Below, piece by piece: positions 7,106-15,592 of a stretch of DNA of 64,000 bases (positions are counted from its first letter, which is position 1; every line of letters starts with the position of its first letter). The notes under the pieces are model-generated. The model was not told where the DNA came from. It ran no database searches and saw nothing but the letters and a program-made list of their open reading frames with translations. A program made the position numbers and the translations under genes. The DNA comes from Desulfatiglans anilini DSM 4660 (GTDB lineage Bacteria; Desulfobacterota; DSM-4660; Desulfatiglandales; Desulfatiglandaceae): positions 1 to 64,000 of the forward strand of contig NZ_AULM01000022.1 in NCBI RefSeq assembly GCF_000422285.1, written 5' to 3'.

Positions 7106-8866
7106 ATGAAGGAATCCGATGCGGTTCCCGGCTGGAAATGGACCACCCTTTTGGCAGCGGTATGCGCCTTTGTCTGGCTGGTTTTATCTGCAGGGCCTTG
7201 GGTCGGTGAAACCTACGGCGCGGAGCGGGTAGTCCGGCAGGATGCGGACGGCGATGGGCGGATCGACCGTGTTGCCCATCTGGATGCATCCGGCAACGTC
7301 GTCTTGCTTGAAGTGGACATCGACGGGGACGAATTCTTCGAAACCCGGCAAGTCTATGAAAAGAGCGTTTTGGTGCGTATCGAAAAAGACACGGACCGGA
7401 ATGGGAAACCCGACGAGACCCACTTTTTCGAGAACGGGAAGCGGGTGCGCCAGGAAAAAACCGGTTCGAAGGGGCGGATAACGGACGTCGTTCTCTTCGA
7501 CCAGGAGGAGAGGCCTTTGCGCTGGGAGCGCGATACGACCGGCGATGGGCGCATGGATACGATCTCTGAGTACCGGGAAGGCAAGATTCAGCGGATTACG
7601 CGGGATACGACCGGTGACGGCCGGGTGAACGTCTGGCAGGACTTTCAGAACGAACAGCCCAAAGAGCAGCGCACGGACCGTGACGGCGATGGCCGCCTGG
7701 ATCAGGTGGTCACCTATGACAGACAGGGTCAGCCTGAAAAAAGCCTGCATGATTCGGACGGCGACGGGCGGATGGAAACCGTCCGGTTCTACCGCAAGGG
7801 CGAACTCGTCCGGCAGGAGGTGGATGCGGACGGCGTCCCTCCGCCTGAGCGGATCGTGGAATACAGCGGCGGTCAACCTGTGCTGGACAGGCAGGATACG
7901 AACGGGGACGGCCGCTACGATGCGGAGCTGAAATTCAAGGATGGGAAGCCCGCCTACCGCGAGGAGGATTCCGATCATGACGGGAAGATGGACCGGTTCA
8001 CCGAATTCGACGCCGCCGGCCGGCCGCTGGTGGTGAGGGAAGAAGGCCGCACCACCCGTTTTCTCAAGGGCGAAATCCTCAGCGTCGAGGAGACCGGAAA
8101 GGGACGAACCATCCTCACGGAATACGAGGGCGGTCAACCTGTGCGTCAGACGGTCGACGAGGACGGGAACGGCCACCCCGAGCAGACGATCCACTTCGAT
8201 CGGGAAGGCCGCATCGCCAGGGCCGAACGGGACACGAACCTGGACGGCCGGCCGGACACGTGGGAAAGGTATCAAGCGGGGGTTTTGATCCGAACGGAGC
8301 AGGACCGGAACCATGACGGAAAGATCGATGCAGAGACGGTGTATGTGAAGGGGAACCGGTCCCGGATTTCACTGGATACGGACCATGACGGACGCTTCGA
8401 AACCACGCAGCGGTTCGATCATGCTGAATGGTCCATGGTGACGGAGGTGGACCGGGACGGCGATGGTCAACCCGAAGAGCGCTACGCCTACTCGGAGGAT
8501 GTCCTGCGGCTGAAGACGCTGTTCGAAAAGGGCGCCGACAGCCCGGTCTTCGAGGAGGCCTACGACGAGCAGGGGCGCGTGGTGTGGTCGCGAGAGGCCC
8601 TCTCGGGTGGCACGGGTGCAACGCTGACCTGGCGTTTCGATGAAGACGAAAAGGCCGTCGAGGCCGAGAAGGATTCGGATGGGGATGGCCGAACCGATGT
8701 CTGGTTCCATTACAGCCCGGAGGGGCGCATCGAACGGGTGGCCGAAGACAGGAACCGGGACGGGAAAGCGGACCTCTGGGAGGAGTACGATGCCTCCGAG
8801 GCGGTGGTTTCGCGCAGTGAAGATCTCGATTTCGACGGTGTCGCCGACATCGAGAAGACTTTCTAG
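7106..8866 (+). CDS. Exported Ca-binding-repeat (DxDGDGxxD) protein
   Basis: This 586-residue protein has an N-terminal hydrophobic segment (about residues 10-32, TLLAAVCAFVWLVLSAG) that acts as a signal peptide or anchor. After it come roughly twenty imperfect repeats of 21-24 residues. Each has an acidic loop such as RDGDGRLD, DSDGDGRMET or DTNGDGRYD, then an aromatic/glycine strand (xxYxxGxxx). The loops resemble calcium-binding EF-hand/dockerin/thrombospondin-3 turns. A longer frame opens at 6965, but that start lies inside the terminator hairpin, so ATG 7106 is preferred. It is followed at 35 nt by exbB, so it probably works with the TonB system in the periplasm or at the outer membrane. 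No enzymatic domain was recognised. Confidence 0.75.
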   Translation: MKESDAVPGWKWTTLLAAVCAFVWLVLSAGPWVGETYGAERVVRQDADGDGRIDRVAHLDASGNVVLLEVDIDGDEFFETRQVYEKSVLVRIEKDTDRNGKPDETHFFENGKRVRQEKTGSKGRITDVVLFDQEERPLRWERDTTGDGRMDTISEYREGKIQRITRDTTGDGRVNVWQDFQNEQPKEQRTDRDGDGRLDQVVTYDRQGQPEKSLHDSDGDGRMETVRFYRKGELVRQEVDADGVPPPERIVEYSGGQPVLDRQDTNGDGRYDAELKFKDGKPAYREEDSDHDGKMDRFTEFDAAGRPLVVREEGRTTRFLKGEILSVEETGKGRTILTEYEGGQPVRQTVDEDGNGHPEQTIHFDREGRIARAERDTNLDGRPDTWERYQAGVLIRTEQDRNHDGKIDAETVYVKGNRSRISLDTDHDGRFETTQRFDHAEWSMVTEVDRDGDGQPEERYAYSEDVLRLKTLFEKGADSPVFEEAYDEQGRVVWSREALSGGTGATLTWRFDEDEKAVEAEKDSDGDGRTDVWFHYSPEGRIERVAEDRNRDGKADLWEEYDASEAVVSRSEDLDFDGVADIEKTF

Positions 8867-8901
8867 GAGAAAGGCCCTTTTTGAAGGGCGAAGGGGGTTG
8901 A

Positions 8902-9516
8902 ATGTTCGAGTTTCTTGCAAAGGGCGGTGTGCTCGTGACGCCCATCCTGTTTTGCTCCGTTTTGGCCTTGGCGATTTTTATCGAACGGGTCATTCGGTTC
9001 AGTGTCCTGCGCAAAAGGGGGCGCTTTGTCGCCGAGCGGGTGGCGACCCGGATCGAGGGTGGCGATCGGGAAGGGGCCCGGCAGGCAGCGAGTGAAAGCC
9101 GTTCGCCCATGGGGCGCATCCTCGCGCAGGGGCTGGATGTGGCCGATCAGGACCGGGAGACCTTCGAGACTGTTCTCGCCCATGCCACCGAAGAAGAGGT
9201 GCGCGATCTGTCGCGCTATCTGCAGGCGCTCGCGACCATCGCCAATATTGCGCCGCTCCTCGGGCTTCTCGGCACGGTCATCGGCATGATCAAGGCCTTC
9301 ATGGTGATTCAGCAGATGGGGGGGAAGGTCAATGCCGCGGTCCTGGCCGGGGGGATCTGGGAGGCGATGCTGACCACGGCCCTCGGGTTGGCGGTGGCCC
9401 TGCCGGCCATGGTCGCCCACAGTTGGCTTCTCGTCCAGGTGGACCGGTACGAGGCGCGTCTCCAGACCGGGGTCGTCCGTTTCATCAAGAGCCTCGGACG
9501 CTTTCAGGAGAGCTGA
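8902..9516 (+). CDS. exbB: ExbB/TolQ-family proton-channel protein
   Basis: This 204-residue inner-membrane protein energises TonB. It has three membrane segments: about residues 10-32 (TPILFCSVLALAIFIERVI), 110-135 (ANIAPLLGLLGTVIGMIKAF) and 150-180 (LTTALGLAVALPAMVAHSWL). The GLLGTVxGM and TALGLxVALPA signatures are diagnostic of MotA/TolQ/ExbB. A ribosome-binding site GAAGGGGG precedes the ATG. exbD begins 4 nt after its stop and a tonB-like gene follows, so this is an ExbB-ExbD-TonB operon. The adjacent TonB receptor favours ExbB over TolQ. Confidence 0.92.
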   Translation: MFEFLAKGGVLVTPILFCSVLALAIFIERVIRFSVLRKRGRFVAERVATRIEGGDREGARQAASESRSPMGRILAQGLDVADQDRETFETVLAHATEEEVRDLSRYLQALATIANIAPLLGLLGTVIGMIKAFMVIQQMGGKVNAAVLAGGIWEAMLTTALGLAVALPAMVAHSWLLVQVDRYEARLQTGVVRFIKSLGRFQES

Positions 9517-9519
9517 GAA

Positions 9520-9927
9520 ATGCTGGTGCATCGAAGAAAAAGGCCGCGCTACGGCATCCAGGCTCCGCTGACCTCCCTGATCGACATCGTCTTCCTGCTG
9601 CTGATCTATTTTCTCCTGACCACCAACTTCATGGTCGACGAGGGGATCGACGTCAAACTGCCCCAGGCGCAGGCCTCCCGTCCGCAGACCCGGACCGAGA
9701 TCACGGTCTATGTGGATGCGGAGGGCCGTGCCTTCCTGGAAAACACCGAAATGAGCCTGGGCGAGCTCTTCAAGCGTCTTCAGGAGTTGATCGGGAACGC
9801 TCCGGACCAGATGGTTCTCATCAAGGCCGAGCGCAGCGTGGTGTTGAACAAGGCGGTCCAGGTCATGGACGTCGCGAAGGCCGCCGGCGCCGGGCGGCTT
9901 TGCCTCGCGACCGAGAAGGGCTTTTGA
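9520..9927 (+). CDS. exbD: ExbD/TolR-family biopolymer transport protein
   Basis: This 135-residue protein has a short cytoplasmic N-terminus, one membrane helix (SLIDIVFLLLIYFLLTT) and a periplasmic domain. The helix contains the conserved aspartate (LIDIVFLLL) required for proton coupling in ExbD/TolR. The periplasmic part has DVKLPQAQAS and ITVYVDAEGRAFLENTEM, as expected for the family. It is tightly coupled to exbB and followed 10 nt later by the tonB gene. Confidence 0.92.
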   Translation: MLVHRRKRPRYGIQAPLTSLIDIVFLLLIYFLLTTNFMVDEGIDVKLPQAQASRPQTRTEITVYVDAEGRAFLENTEMSLGELFKRLQELIGNAPDQMVLIKAERSVVLNKAVQVMDVAKAAGAGRLCLATEKGF

Positions 9928-9937
9928 GGGGGTTTGG

Positions 9938-10642
9938 GTGGAAGCGGCAAGCGGCTCGGGAAAGAGATCCAACTGGCTGTTGCGCGGATTGATCGCGGTC
10001 TCGATTGCCGTCCACGCGGTCGTCTTTGTCCACGTCGCCGGGATATACGACGCGCGGGATCGTGACTACATCGAGCTCACGCTGCAAAACGAGGTCGAGC
10101 CTGCAACCAGGAGCATCCCGCGTCCTCCACAGAGAAACCGTCAGCCTCCGCAGACGGACGTCACGCAGCCCAGCCCTCTGAGACCGCAGCCCGTAAAACC
10201 CCCGCCGGCCCCACCTGTCCCGGAGTCGTTCAAAGCCCCGAATCCCTCGCTGGTCGAGCCCATCGCGGTGCCCGAACGTCCTGCGATGTCGAAGCCGGGT
10301 GCAGTTGCCTGGTCCGCGCCGAAGTCCGTTCCAGGAGGGGCGGCTGCCTATGGTTCGTCCGAGGACTATTTCGGGATGGTCCGGATGAAAATCGAAGGCA
10401 ACAAGAAGTACCCGGTCGTTGCCAGGAAGCGACAGGTCGAAGGGCGGGTCAAGGTCCGGTTCGTCATCGAATCAGACGGAACCGTCAGCGACCTGGTCCT
10501 TTCCGAGGGTTCCCGCCATGCGATGCTGGACGAGGCCGCCCTCGAGGCGGTAAGGGCTTCTGCGCCTTTTCCGCCGCCTCCAAGGCGTCTGTTCAGCGGG
10601 CCGGTTTCGCTCGAAGTGAGCATCCTTTTCGAACTGATGTAA
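9938..10642 (+). CDS. tonB: TonB-family energy-transducing protein
   Basis: The 234-residue protein starts at GTG 9938. It has one N-terminal membrane anchor (about 14-36, LLRGLIAVSIAVHAVVFVHV) and a proline-rich spacer (about 55-110, PRPPQRNRQPPQ and VKPPPAPPVPE). The C-terminal TonB fold (about 150-234) has YPVVARKRQVEGRVKVRF and ESDGTVSDLVLSEGS. It would carry energy from ExbBD to an outer-membrane receptor, most simply the one encoded convergently at 13104-15203. It is last in the plus-strand operon, and a dispersed repeat follows immediately. Confidence 0.92.
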   Translation: MEAASGSGKRSNWLLRGLIAVSIAVHAVVFVHVAGIYDARDRDYIELTLQNEVEPATRSIPRPPQRNRQPPQTDVTQPSPLRPQPVKPPPAPPVPESFKAPNPSLVEPIAVPERPAMSKPGAVAWSAPKSVPGGAAAYGSSEDYFGMVRMKIEGNKKYPVVARKRQVEGRVKVRFVIESDGTVSDLVLSEGSRHAMLDEAALEAVRASAPFPPPPRRLFSGPVSLEVSILFELM

Positions 10643-10815
10643 ACCAGTTTGCCGTTCGGAAATGGTTTTTTAATGCCCGTCTCGACCTCAATGGACACGT
10701 TTGCCGGTGCGGCGACCTACCGGCCGCCTCATGATGATCGCTTGATGGCAGGGATATCGTCAAACAGGGACTTGGTCCGAAGGGGTGGGACTGAGCAGAC
10801 GGAGCATCTCAAGAA
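10640..10815 (+). repeat. Dispersed intergenic repeat, copy 3
   Basis: GCCGTTCGGAAATGG, GGACACGTTTGCCGGTGCGG, GATATCGTCAAACAGGGAC and GTGGGACTGAGCAGACGGAG appear in the same order as in copy 1. The start abuts the tonB stop codon. Confidence 0.65.
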
Positions 10816-10908
10816 ACCGGGATCAGCCCAGAAGGGGCGGGGCGGATCACCCGCCCTTCGGAGGTGGCCCCGGCGGTTGCCCTCAGGCATCCGACCCATG
10901 GGCAGGGT

Positions 10909-11009
10909 GTACGTCCGGTGGACGCCTTCATGACCATCGCCGTGAGCCGCTGGGATGGGCATTTTGGTGGCGACGGGATCGACGGGACGATAGGCGCCGC
11001 CGGGCGTAC
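10909..11009 (+). repeat. Long imperfect stem-loop after tonB
   Basis: GTACGTCCGGTGGACGCC (10909-10926) pairs with GGCGCCGCCGGGCGTAC (10993-11009) over 17 bp with two U-G pairs and one bulge. The wobbles fit only plus-strand RNA, suggesting a 3'-UTR structure of the tonB transcript. No T-tract follows. Confidence 0.4.
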
Positions 11010-11014
11010 ATCGT

Positions 11015-11878
11015 TTATTTGGCGCAGGCGCCGGCCACGAACAGCCCAAGCCAGTTCTCGTCCATGGCTTTGACGTCTTCCAGGAGAGAGCCCAGGCGTG
11101 TCCTGAGGACCGTTTCCTTGCCCGAATAGCCGGCGTAATAGACGATGGCGATCGGAAGGTCGGCCGGATAATAGCGGCTGAGCCTTTCGGCGATCCTGTC
11201 CAGGGTCTTGAGTGACATGTAGAGGATCATCGTGGTTTCGTACTTTGCAAGGTCCTTCAAGATTCCGTCATCCTTTTCCCAGGATTCACCGAAGAGAGAC
11301 TCAGGCGAGGTCAGGAACACAAAGCGTGCGTTCTCGGGGGTGAGGCTGCGTTTCAGGGCGGCGCCCGCCGCGTTGAATGCCCCCATGCCTGGAATGACTT
11401 CGAAGCGCGCATCGTCGAACCCCTGCAGCAGATATTGGAGACTCGGGCCGTAGACGCAGGGGTCTCCTCCGTCGAGCAGAGCGACGGTCTTTCCTTCCTT
11501 CAGCCTTTCAAGGATAAAACCCTGGACCTCCTCGATCCTTGCATCCCTTTCCTTCGCCCAGAGGGTGGGATCCTTCTTCTTGAGGTCCCGAACCTCGTTA
11601 CCAAGAATCTTTTCCCACGGGTCGAAGGCGACTTTCCTGGGGTCGATGTGGGTCCCGAAGGCCGCAAACCGCTGGGGCATACGCGGTGAGCAGAGGAGTA
11701 CATCGGCCTTTTCGATGACCGCGAGTGCCCGTGGCGCCGTGAGATCGGGTCCGGCCGGACCCATGCCCACGACGTACAGCTTACCGGGTTCGGCGGCCCG
11801 GAGGGCGGCCTGGGAAGGCAACAGCAGGAGCGTGAAGAGCAGCAAGGTGCATGAGGCCAGGAATCTGCGGGCTGTCAT
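11015..11878 (-). CDS. Exported tetrapyrrole methylase (CbiF/CobM-like fold)
   Basis: The 287-residue protein begins MTARRFLASCTLLLFTLLLL, a clear signal peptide with probable cleavage near ALRAA. The rest looks like a SAM-dependent tetrapyrrole (precorrin) methylase. LYVVGMGPAGPDLTAPRAL is the N-terminal SAM/glycine motif, LLDGGDPCVYGPSL the second, and VIPGMGAFNAAGAALKRSL the third. These enzymes are normally cytoplasmic because SAM is. Export implies binding of a tetrapyrrole or a changed role. The start at 11878 has AAGGAG and overlaps the upstream stop by ATGA. It is last in an operon with a TonB receptor and two DUF4198-like proteins. Confidence 0.8.
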   Translation of the reverse strand: MTARRFLASCTLLLFTLLLLPSQAALRAAEPGKLYVVGMGPAGPDLTAPRALAVIEKADVLLCSPRMPQRFAAFGTHIDPRKVAFDPWEKILGNEVRDLKKKDPTLWAKERDARIEEVQGFILERLKEGKTVALLDGGDPCVYGPSLQYLLQGFDDARFEVIPGMGAFNAAGAALKRSLTPENARFVFLTSPESLFGESWEKDDGILKDLAKYETTMILYMSLKTLDRIAERLSRYYPADLPIAIVYYAGYSGKETVLRTRLGSLLEDVKAMDENWLGLFVAGACAK

Positions 11879-12375
11879 CGGGATCTCCTTCCTTTCCACC
11901 ACAAGCCAAAGAGAACGATGTTGAGGAGGATGCTCAGACCGGCGGCGATGCCGGCGAGGCGCGAGGGGGCCGGCCCGTCCTGGGAGGCGGCGTTCTGGGG
12001 GCCCGTTTGATCTGCAGCGGCTGCTGCAGCAGCGCCGGACGGTGGGACGTCGACGGATGCCTGTGCCAGGTGCCCCATCCCGTCGTCGGCTGTGATGCGC
12101 CAGGTGCCGGCCTTGTCCGGGTGGAACGCGAATTGTCCGTGCAGGTCGGTCCGGCCGTTCTGGTATTCGATCTTCGGGTTGTCCGGGCTGAAGATCAGGA
12201 CCTCGGCGTAGCGCATCGGTTCACCGTCGGCATAGAAAAAAGCGACCGTGATGGCGTTTTTGTCCTCCAGGATGCGATGGCCTGTCCCGTGGGCCAGGAG
12301 GGTCGCAGGAAGGAGCACACAGGCCAGGAGGGCCGCTGTCGTCAGAAGAACGCAGCGCGGAGTAAAGGATTTCAT
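11875..12375 (-). CDS. Exported DUF4198/carboxypeptidase-regulatory-like protein with C-terminal anchor
   Basis: The 166-residue protein has a signal peptide (about 1-28, LLTTAALLACVLLPATLLAH). A small beta domain follows (VAFFYADGEPMRYAEVLIFS, RTDLHGQFAFHPDKAGTWRI) like Cna-B/carboxypeptidase regulatory folds. An alanine-rich linker leads to a C-terminal membrane helix (LAGIAAGLSILLNIVLFGLWW). The layout resembles periplasmic accessory proteins of nickel/cobalt uptake systems (DUF4198/CbiL type). It overlaps both neighbours by 4 nt (ATGA), so translation is coupled. The histidine near the mature N-terminus (AHGTGHR) could bind metal. Confidence 0.65.
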   Translation of the reverse strand: MKSFTPRCVLLTTAALLACVLLPATLLAHGTGHRILEDKNAITVAFFYADGEPMRYAEVLIFSPDNPKIEYQNGRTDLHGQFAFHPDKAGTWRITADDGMGHLAQASVDVPPSGAAAAAAADQTGPQNAASQDGPAPSRLAGIAAGLSILLNIVLFGLWWKGRRSR

Positions 12376-13085
12376 TTCACCTCGAATATCAGGAAAGTGG
12401 TCAGCAAATGGTAATCCCGGTCAGGGTCGTTCTGGACGGGGATCTTGTGGCGCACAGAAAGCAGACGCCACCCGGTGCCTTCGATCGGGACGGCGGCGTT
12501 CCCATTGGCGTCGCTCCGAACCTCCAGGTTCGAATCGGAGAGGAGGGAGGCGCCCGGCAGAGGCTTCCCATCGAGGAGAACCTTGATCTGCAGGCCGCTG
12601 CCCGGGGAGGCCTTCGCTGGGGGGGTGAGCGGCACCAGTTCCAGCCTGAGCCCGCTCTCCTTGAGGGCCGCCTCGGAATCATCGAACAGGACCTTGGCGA
12701 ACTGGGTGGAAAAAAAGGCTTCTATGACCGTGTGTCCGGCTTCGACGGCCTCCCGCCGCGTCATGAACTTCTTCCCCCGTGTCGTGAGGACCCGATAGCC
12801 CCAGTCGCAGGTGAGCGTAACGGCAGAGGGGGGTTCCGAAGTCTTGAAAGAAACCGCCTCCGCCCCGTCGATTCGATCTACAGCGATCTGCACGCCCTCT
12901 GAATTGTAAGCATGGATGTCCTTCACGCATTCTGGGGCGTATGGGGTTCCCTGGTCCGGCATGTGTCCGCGCATGACGGTATAGACCCCGTCTTTTTCGG
13001 CGACCCACAGGTGGTGGGCATAGGTTGGACCGGTGAAGCAAAGAAAGGCTAATAGCAAAAAGAACGGCGTTCTTATGATGTTCAT
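12372..13085 (-). CDS. DUF4198 periplasmic protein (metal-uptake type)
   Basis: The 237-residue protein has a signal peptide (about 1-23, FFLLLAFLCFTGPTYA) and mature N-terminus HHLWVAEKDG. Its beta-rich body is typical of DUF4198, including SGLQIKVLLDGKPLPGASLL and SDANGNAAVPIEGTGWRLLS. DUF4198 proteins are commonly encoded beside TonB receptors or nickel/cobalt transporters, and the N-terminal His-His may form a metal site. It lies 18 nt after the TonB-receptor stop and overlaps the next gene by 4 nt. Substrate is inferred only from context. Confidence 0.75.
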   Translation of the reverse strand: MNIIRTPFFLLLAFLCFTGPTYAHHLWVAEKDGVYTVMRGHMPDQGTPYAPECVKDIHAYNSEGVQIAVDRIDGAEAVSFKTSEPPSAVTLTCDWGYRVLTTRGKKFMTRREAVEAGHTVIEAFFSTQFAKVLFDDSEAALKESGLRLELVPLTPPAKASPGSGLQIKVLLDGKPLPGASLLSDSNLEVRSDANGNAAVPIEGTGWRLLSVRHKIPVQNDPDRDYHLLTTFLIFEVK

Positions 13086-13103
13086 GAGGTCAGGACTCCC
13101 GCA

Positions 13104-15203
13104 TTAGAATTCGAGTTTGAAGCCGCCGGTGACAATGGCCCCGGGGGCGATGGTGTTGCCTTCGGAGGCGGACAAAAAGATAGGATACTCCTTATCGAAG
13201 AGATTTTCCACGTTCAGGAAGACGGTAAAACGGTTCAGGAATCTGCGGGACACCCCGAGGTCAACCGTCCAGTAATCTTCCGTTTCGAGGGTGTTCTCAT
13301 TGTCGTAATAGATGTCGGCGTAATAGTTGCCGAGCAGGGTGACCGTTGCGAAGCGGGGGTGGTTGAAGTTCAATCCGATGTGAACGCTGTGCTTCGGATC
13401 GTTCGGGAGGTGGTTGCCCTCCAGGCTTTTGTTTTCCTGGTCTTCTTCGATCTGCGATACCGTGTAGCTGTAATTCCCGAACACGGTGAGATTGTCCAGG
13501 GGATACCACTGCAGTTCGGTCTCGAACCCGTAGATGTCGACCTTGCTGATGTTGTCGAGCTGGTATTCGTAATAGGTCTTGCCGTTTTTGACATAGGATC
13601 CGGTCAAACGGTCTCCGATATAGTCGTTGGCGAAGGATTGATAAAAGGTGGCCTTCGCCCAGACCGTATCCGAAAGGAAGCGCTCCCCGCCGAAGTCATA
13701 CGACCAGATCTCCTCCGGTTTCAGGTCCGGGTTGGCGGTCCGGTAGTAGGTTCCGCCTCCCCGGACGTGAACCTTGTACAGCTCGAAGAGGCTCGGGGCC
13801 CGAAAGCCTTTCCCTCCGGAGGCCCGCAGGGTGGTCTTCGCATCCGGGTGGAAAGCCACGCCGATTTTGGGCGAAAAGTTGCCTTCGTCCTGGGTCGGAT
13901 AGGCGTTCCGATAAGATTTGATGCCGCCGTCCGGTTTGGTGTCCCAGTTGGCGCCGTCCGAGGTCTCGATCCAGTCGTAGCGCGCGCCCAAGCTCACGAG
14001 CAGGCGCTTTTCGATAAGGTGAAGATTCAAATTGCCAAAGGGGGATACGAAGCGCTGGGTACCCTCCGCCCCGGCGTCCCTCGTCATTTCTGGATAGTCT
14101 TCGTCGTATTTCCAGGAGGCTTCTTTGTAGGCGGCGCCCAGCGTCAAGTCGGCCCAACCGAGGACCGGCAGAGTGGTTTGAAGATCGGCTCCCCAAGTGT
14201 AGGTGGAAGGCATGTTTTCCACCCGGTAAAGGGAGGTGTAGTTATCTTTTGCGGTGTCCTGGTAGGCGGTTTTGTCCGCGTGATTGAGATAGACCAGTCC
14301 CTTCAGGCCCAATCCGCCCGTTTGGCGGGAGTAGGTCGCCGAGTACTGATCCAGTTGGAGTTCGTCATAGAAGAATTCCCGCCCCTTCCCCATTTCATGA
14401 TCGTAGTAGAGGGCGGAAAAGGTCGCCTCCGATTCGGGACTGAGGTCGTAGGTCGCTTTGCCGAAGACTTTCCCTGCCTCGCGATAGCGATCGATGGTGT
14501 AGCTTTCCACCCGATCGGTCATGAGAAAGCCGTCACTGTCTTCGTAGCCGCCGGCGAGCATCAGACCGAGATCGTCCCATTTCTGGCTGTGAAAGACCGA
14601 TCCTGCGTAGGTGTCGGCTGTACCGGCCTGCCCGCTGATCGAGGATTGCCGCTTGGCGGATGGTTTCCGGGTGATGATGTGGATCACGCCGCCCAGACCT
14701 TCCGAGCCGTAGAGCGCTGAAGTGGGTCCGCGGACGATCTCGATCCGTTCGATGGTTTCCTTCGGGATATGCCCCCAGGCCACCCAGGCGATGGCATTGT
14801 TGAAGTTGTCGTTCTGCGGGACGCCGTCGACCAGCAGCAGGACCCGGTTTTTGCCTACGCCCCGCATGATGAGCGGGCTCACGATCCCGTTGGTTTGAAG
14901 TCCGTAATGGCGGAAATTGGAGACGCCCGGGACGCTGCGCACGATGTCCTCGACCCTTTCGAAAGGCGAAGCCATGATCTCTTCGGCGGTGATGACGGAG
15001 ACGTCCTGCGGTGCGTCGAAGACCGGGATTTCACTCCGGGTCGCCGACACGACGACGGCGTCGAGCTGGTGAAGTTCCTTGCCCTGCCTGACGTCGGCCG
15101 CCAGAAGCGGGGCTGCATAGGCCGATATCCCGAAGATCAGGGCGAGCCAGACAAAGGGTGTCGTTTTTGTGCAGAAATCTTTCCGAGGGTGTTTTTCATG
15201 CAT
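13104..15203 (-). CDS. TonB-dependent outer-membrane receptor
   Basis: The 699-residue protein starts at ATG 15203, with GAGGAAGG nearby upstream. It has a signal peptide ending near PLLAAD, then a TonB-box-like DAVVVSATRSE. The plug domain is clear (DVSVITAEEIMASPFERVED, SVPGVSNF, RGVGKNRVLLLVDGVP, ERIEIVRGPTSALYGSEGLG). A 22-strand barrel follows and ends with aromatic Phe (GGFKLEF). The family imports cobalamin, haem or metal chelates. Downstream DUF4198 and tetrapyrrole-methylase-like genes suggest a metal or tetrapyrrole ligand. A longer frame opens upstream, but the signal peptide and ribosome-binding site favour 15203. Confidence 0.93.
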   Translation of the reverse strand: MHEKHPRKDFCTKTTPFVWLALIFGISAYAAPLLAADVRQGKELHQLDAVVVSATRSEIPVFDAPQDVSVITAEEIMASPFERVEDIVRSVPGVSNFRHYGLQTNGIVSPLIMRGVGKNRVLLLVDGVPQNDNFNNAIAWVAWGHIPKETIERIEIVRGPTSALYGSEGLGGVIHIITRKPSAKRQSSISGQAGTADTYAGSVFHSQKWDDLGLMLAGGYEDSDGFLMTDRVESYTIDRYREAGKVFGKATYDLSPESEATFSALYYDHEMGKGREFFYDELQLDQYSATYSRQTGGLGLKGLVYLNHADKTAYQDTAKDNYTSLYRVENMPSTYTWGADLQTTLPVLGWADLTLGAAYKEASWKYDEDYPEMTRDAGAEGTQRFVSPFGNLNLHLIEKRLLVSLGARYDWIETSDGANWDTKPDGGIKSYRNAYPTQDEGNFSPKIGVAFHPDAKTTLRASGGKGFRAPSLFELYKVHVRGGGTYYRTANPDLKPEEIWSYDFGGERFLSDTVWAKATFYQSFANDYIGDRLTGSYVKNGKTYYEYQLDNISKVDIYGFETELQWYPLDNLTVFGNYSYTVSQIEEDQENKSLEGNHLPNDPKHSVHIGLNFNHPRFATVTLLGNYYADIYYDNENTLETEDYWTVDLGVSRRFLNRFTVFLNVENLFDKEYPIFLSASEGNTIAPGAIVTGGFKLEF

Positions 15204-15330
15204 GGGTATTATCCTTCCTCGAATTGCTGTTATGGGGTGATGGCCTCCCGCCGTGGATTTTCTCATTCGTTTCTTGACAAGCATGCAGCAGATTCCAAAA
15301 GGCATGCGGCCGGCCCCAGCAGAGGATGAA

Positions 15331-15498
15331 CTATCCGTGTGCCGCCTCGGGGCCCGGACCCTCCGCCCCGGCTTCGAAACAATCGATCGCTTGGGCCGCT
15401 GCAGCGTTGCTGGACGGTTGGCAAAAGGAGCCAAGAGATCCGGCTCCACCGGATCGGATCGATTTGGCCGCCGCTGCCGCCGAAAGAATCAGGATCAT
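15331..15498 (-). CDS. Possible small Ala-rich leader protein (uncertain)
   Basis: This 55-codon frame lies between the leader terminator and the TonB-receptor gene. The product begins MILILSAAAAAKSIRS, is rich in Ala and Gly, has two Cys and ends EAAHG. GAGAGGGG sits directly before the ATG, closer than usual. It may be a genuine small protein of the operon or a chance frame in GC-rich DNA. I know of no family for it. Confidence 0.25.
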   Translation of the reverse strand: MILILSAAAAAKSIRSGGAGSLGSFCQPSSNAAAAQAIDCFEAGAEGPGPEAAHG

Positions 15499-15532
15499 CC
15501 CCTCTCGATCAAGGCGCAGGTGCCAAAAAAAA

Positions 15533-15592
15533 ACACGAAGGCATTCCACCCCCAGGGGGCGGAAAAGACCTTCGTGGTCAGATTCCGATCGA
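15533..15592 (-). terminator. Nested terminator hairpin in the TonB-receptor leader (possible attenuator)
   Basis: On the minus strand the outer stem CACGAAGG/CCTTCGTG encloses TTCCGCCCC-CTG-GGGGTGGAA and is followed by at least eight T. It lies between a promoter (15744-15716) and the receptor gene. Its outer stem and nesting mirror the hairpin at 6931-6985 ahead of the TonB-ExbBD operon. Confidence 0.6.

Noticed and set aside
7184-8314. 376-codon minus-strand frame opposite the Ca-repeat protein
   Set aside because: It is the mirror of the repeats and has no start site or independent motif.
13359-14720. 453-codon plus-strand frame inside the TonB receptor
   Set aside because: Antisense shadow; the receptor frame has complete plug and barrel motifs.
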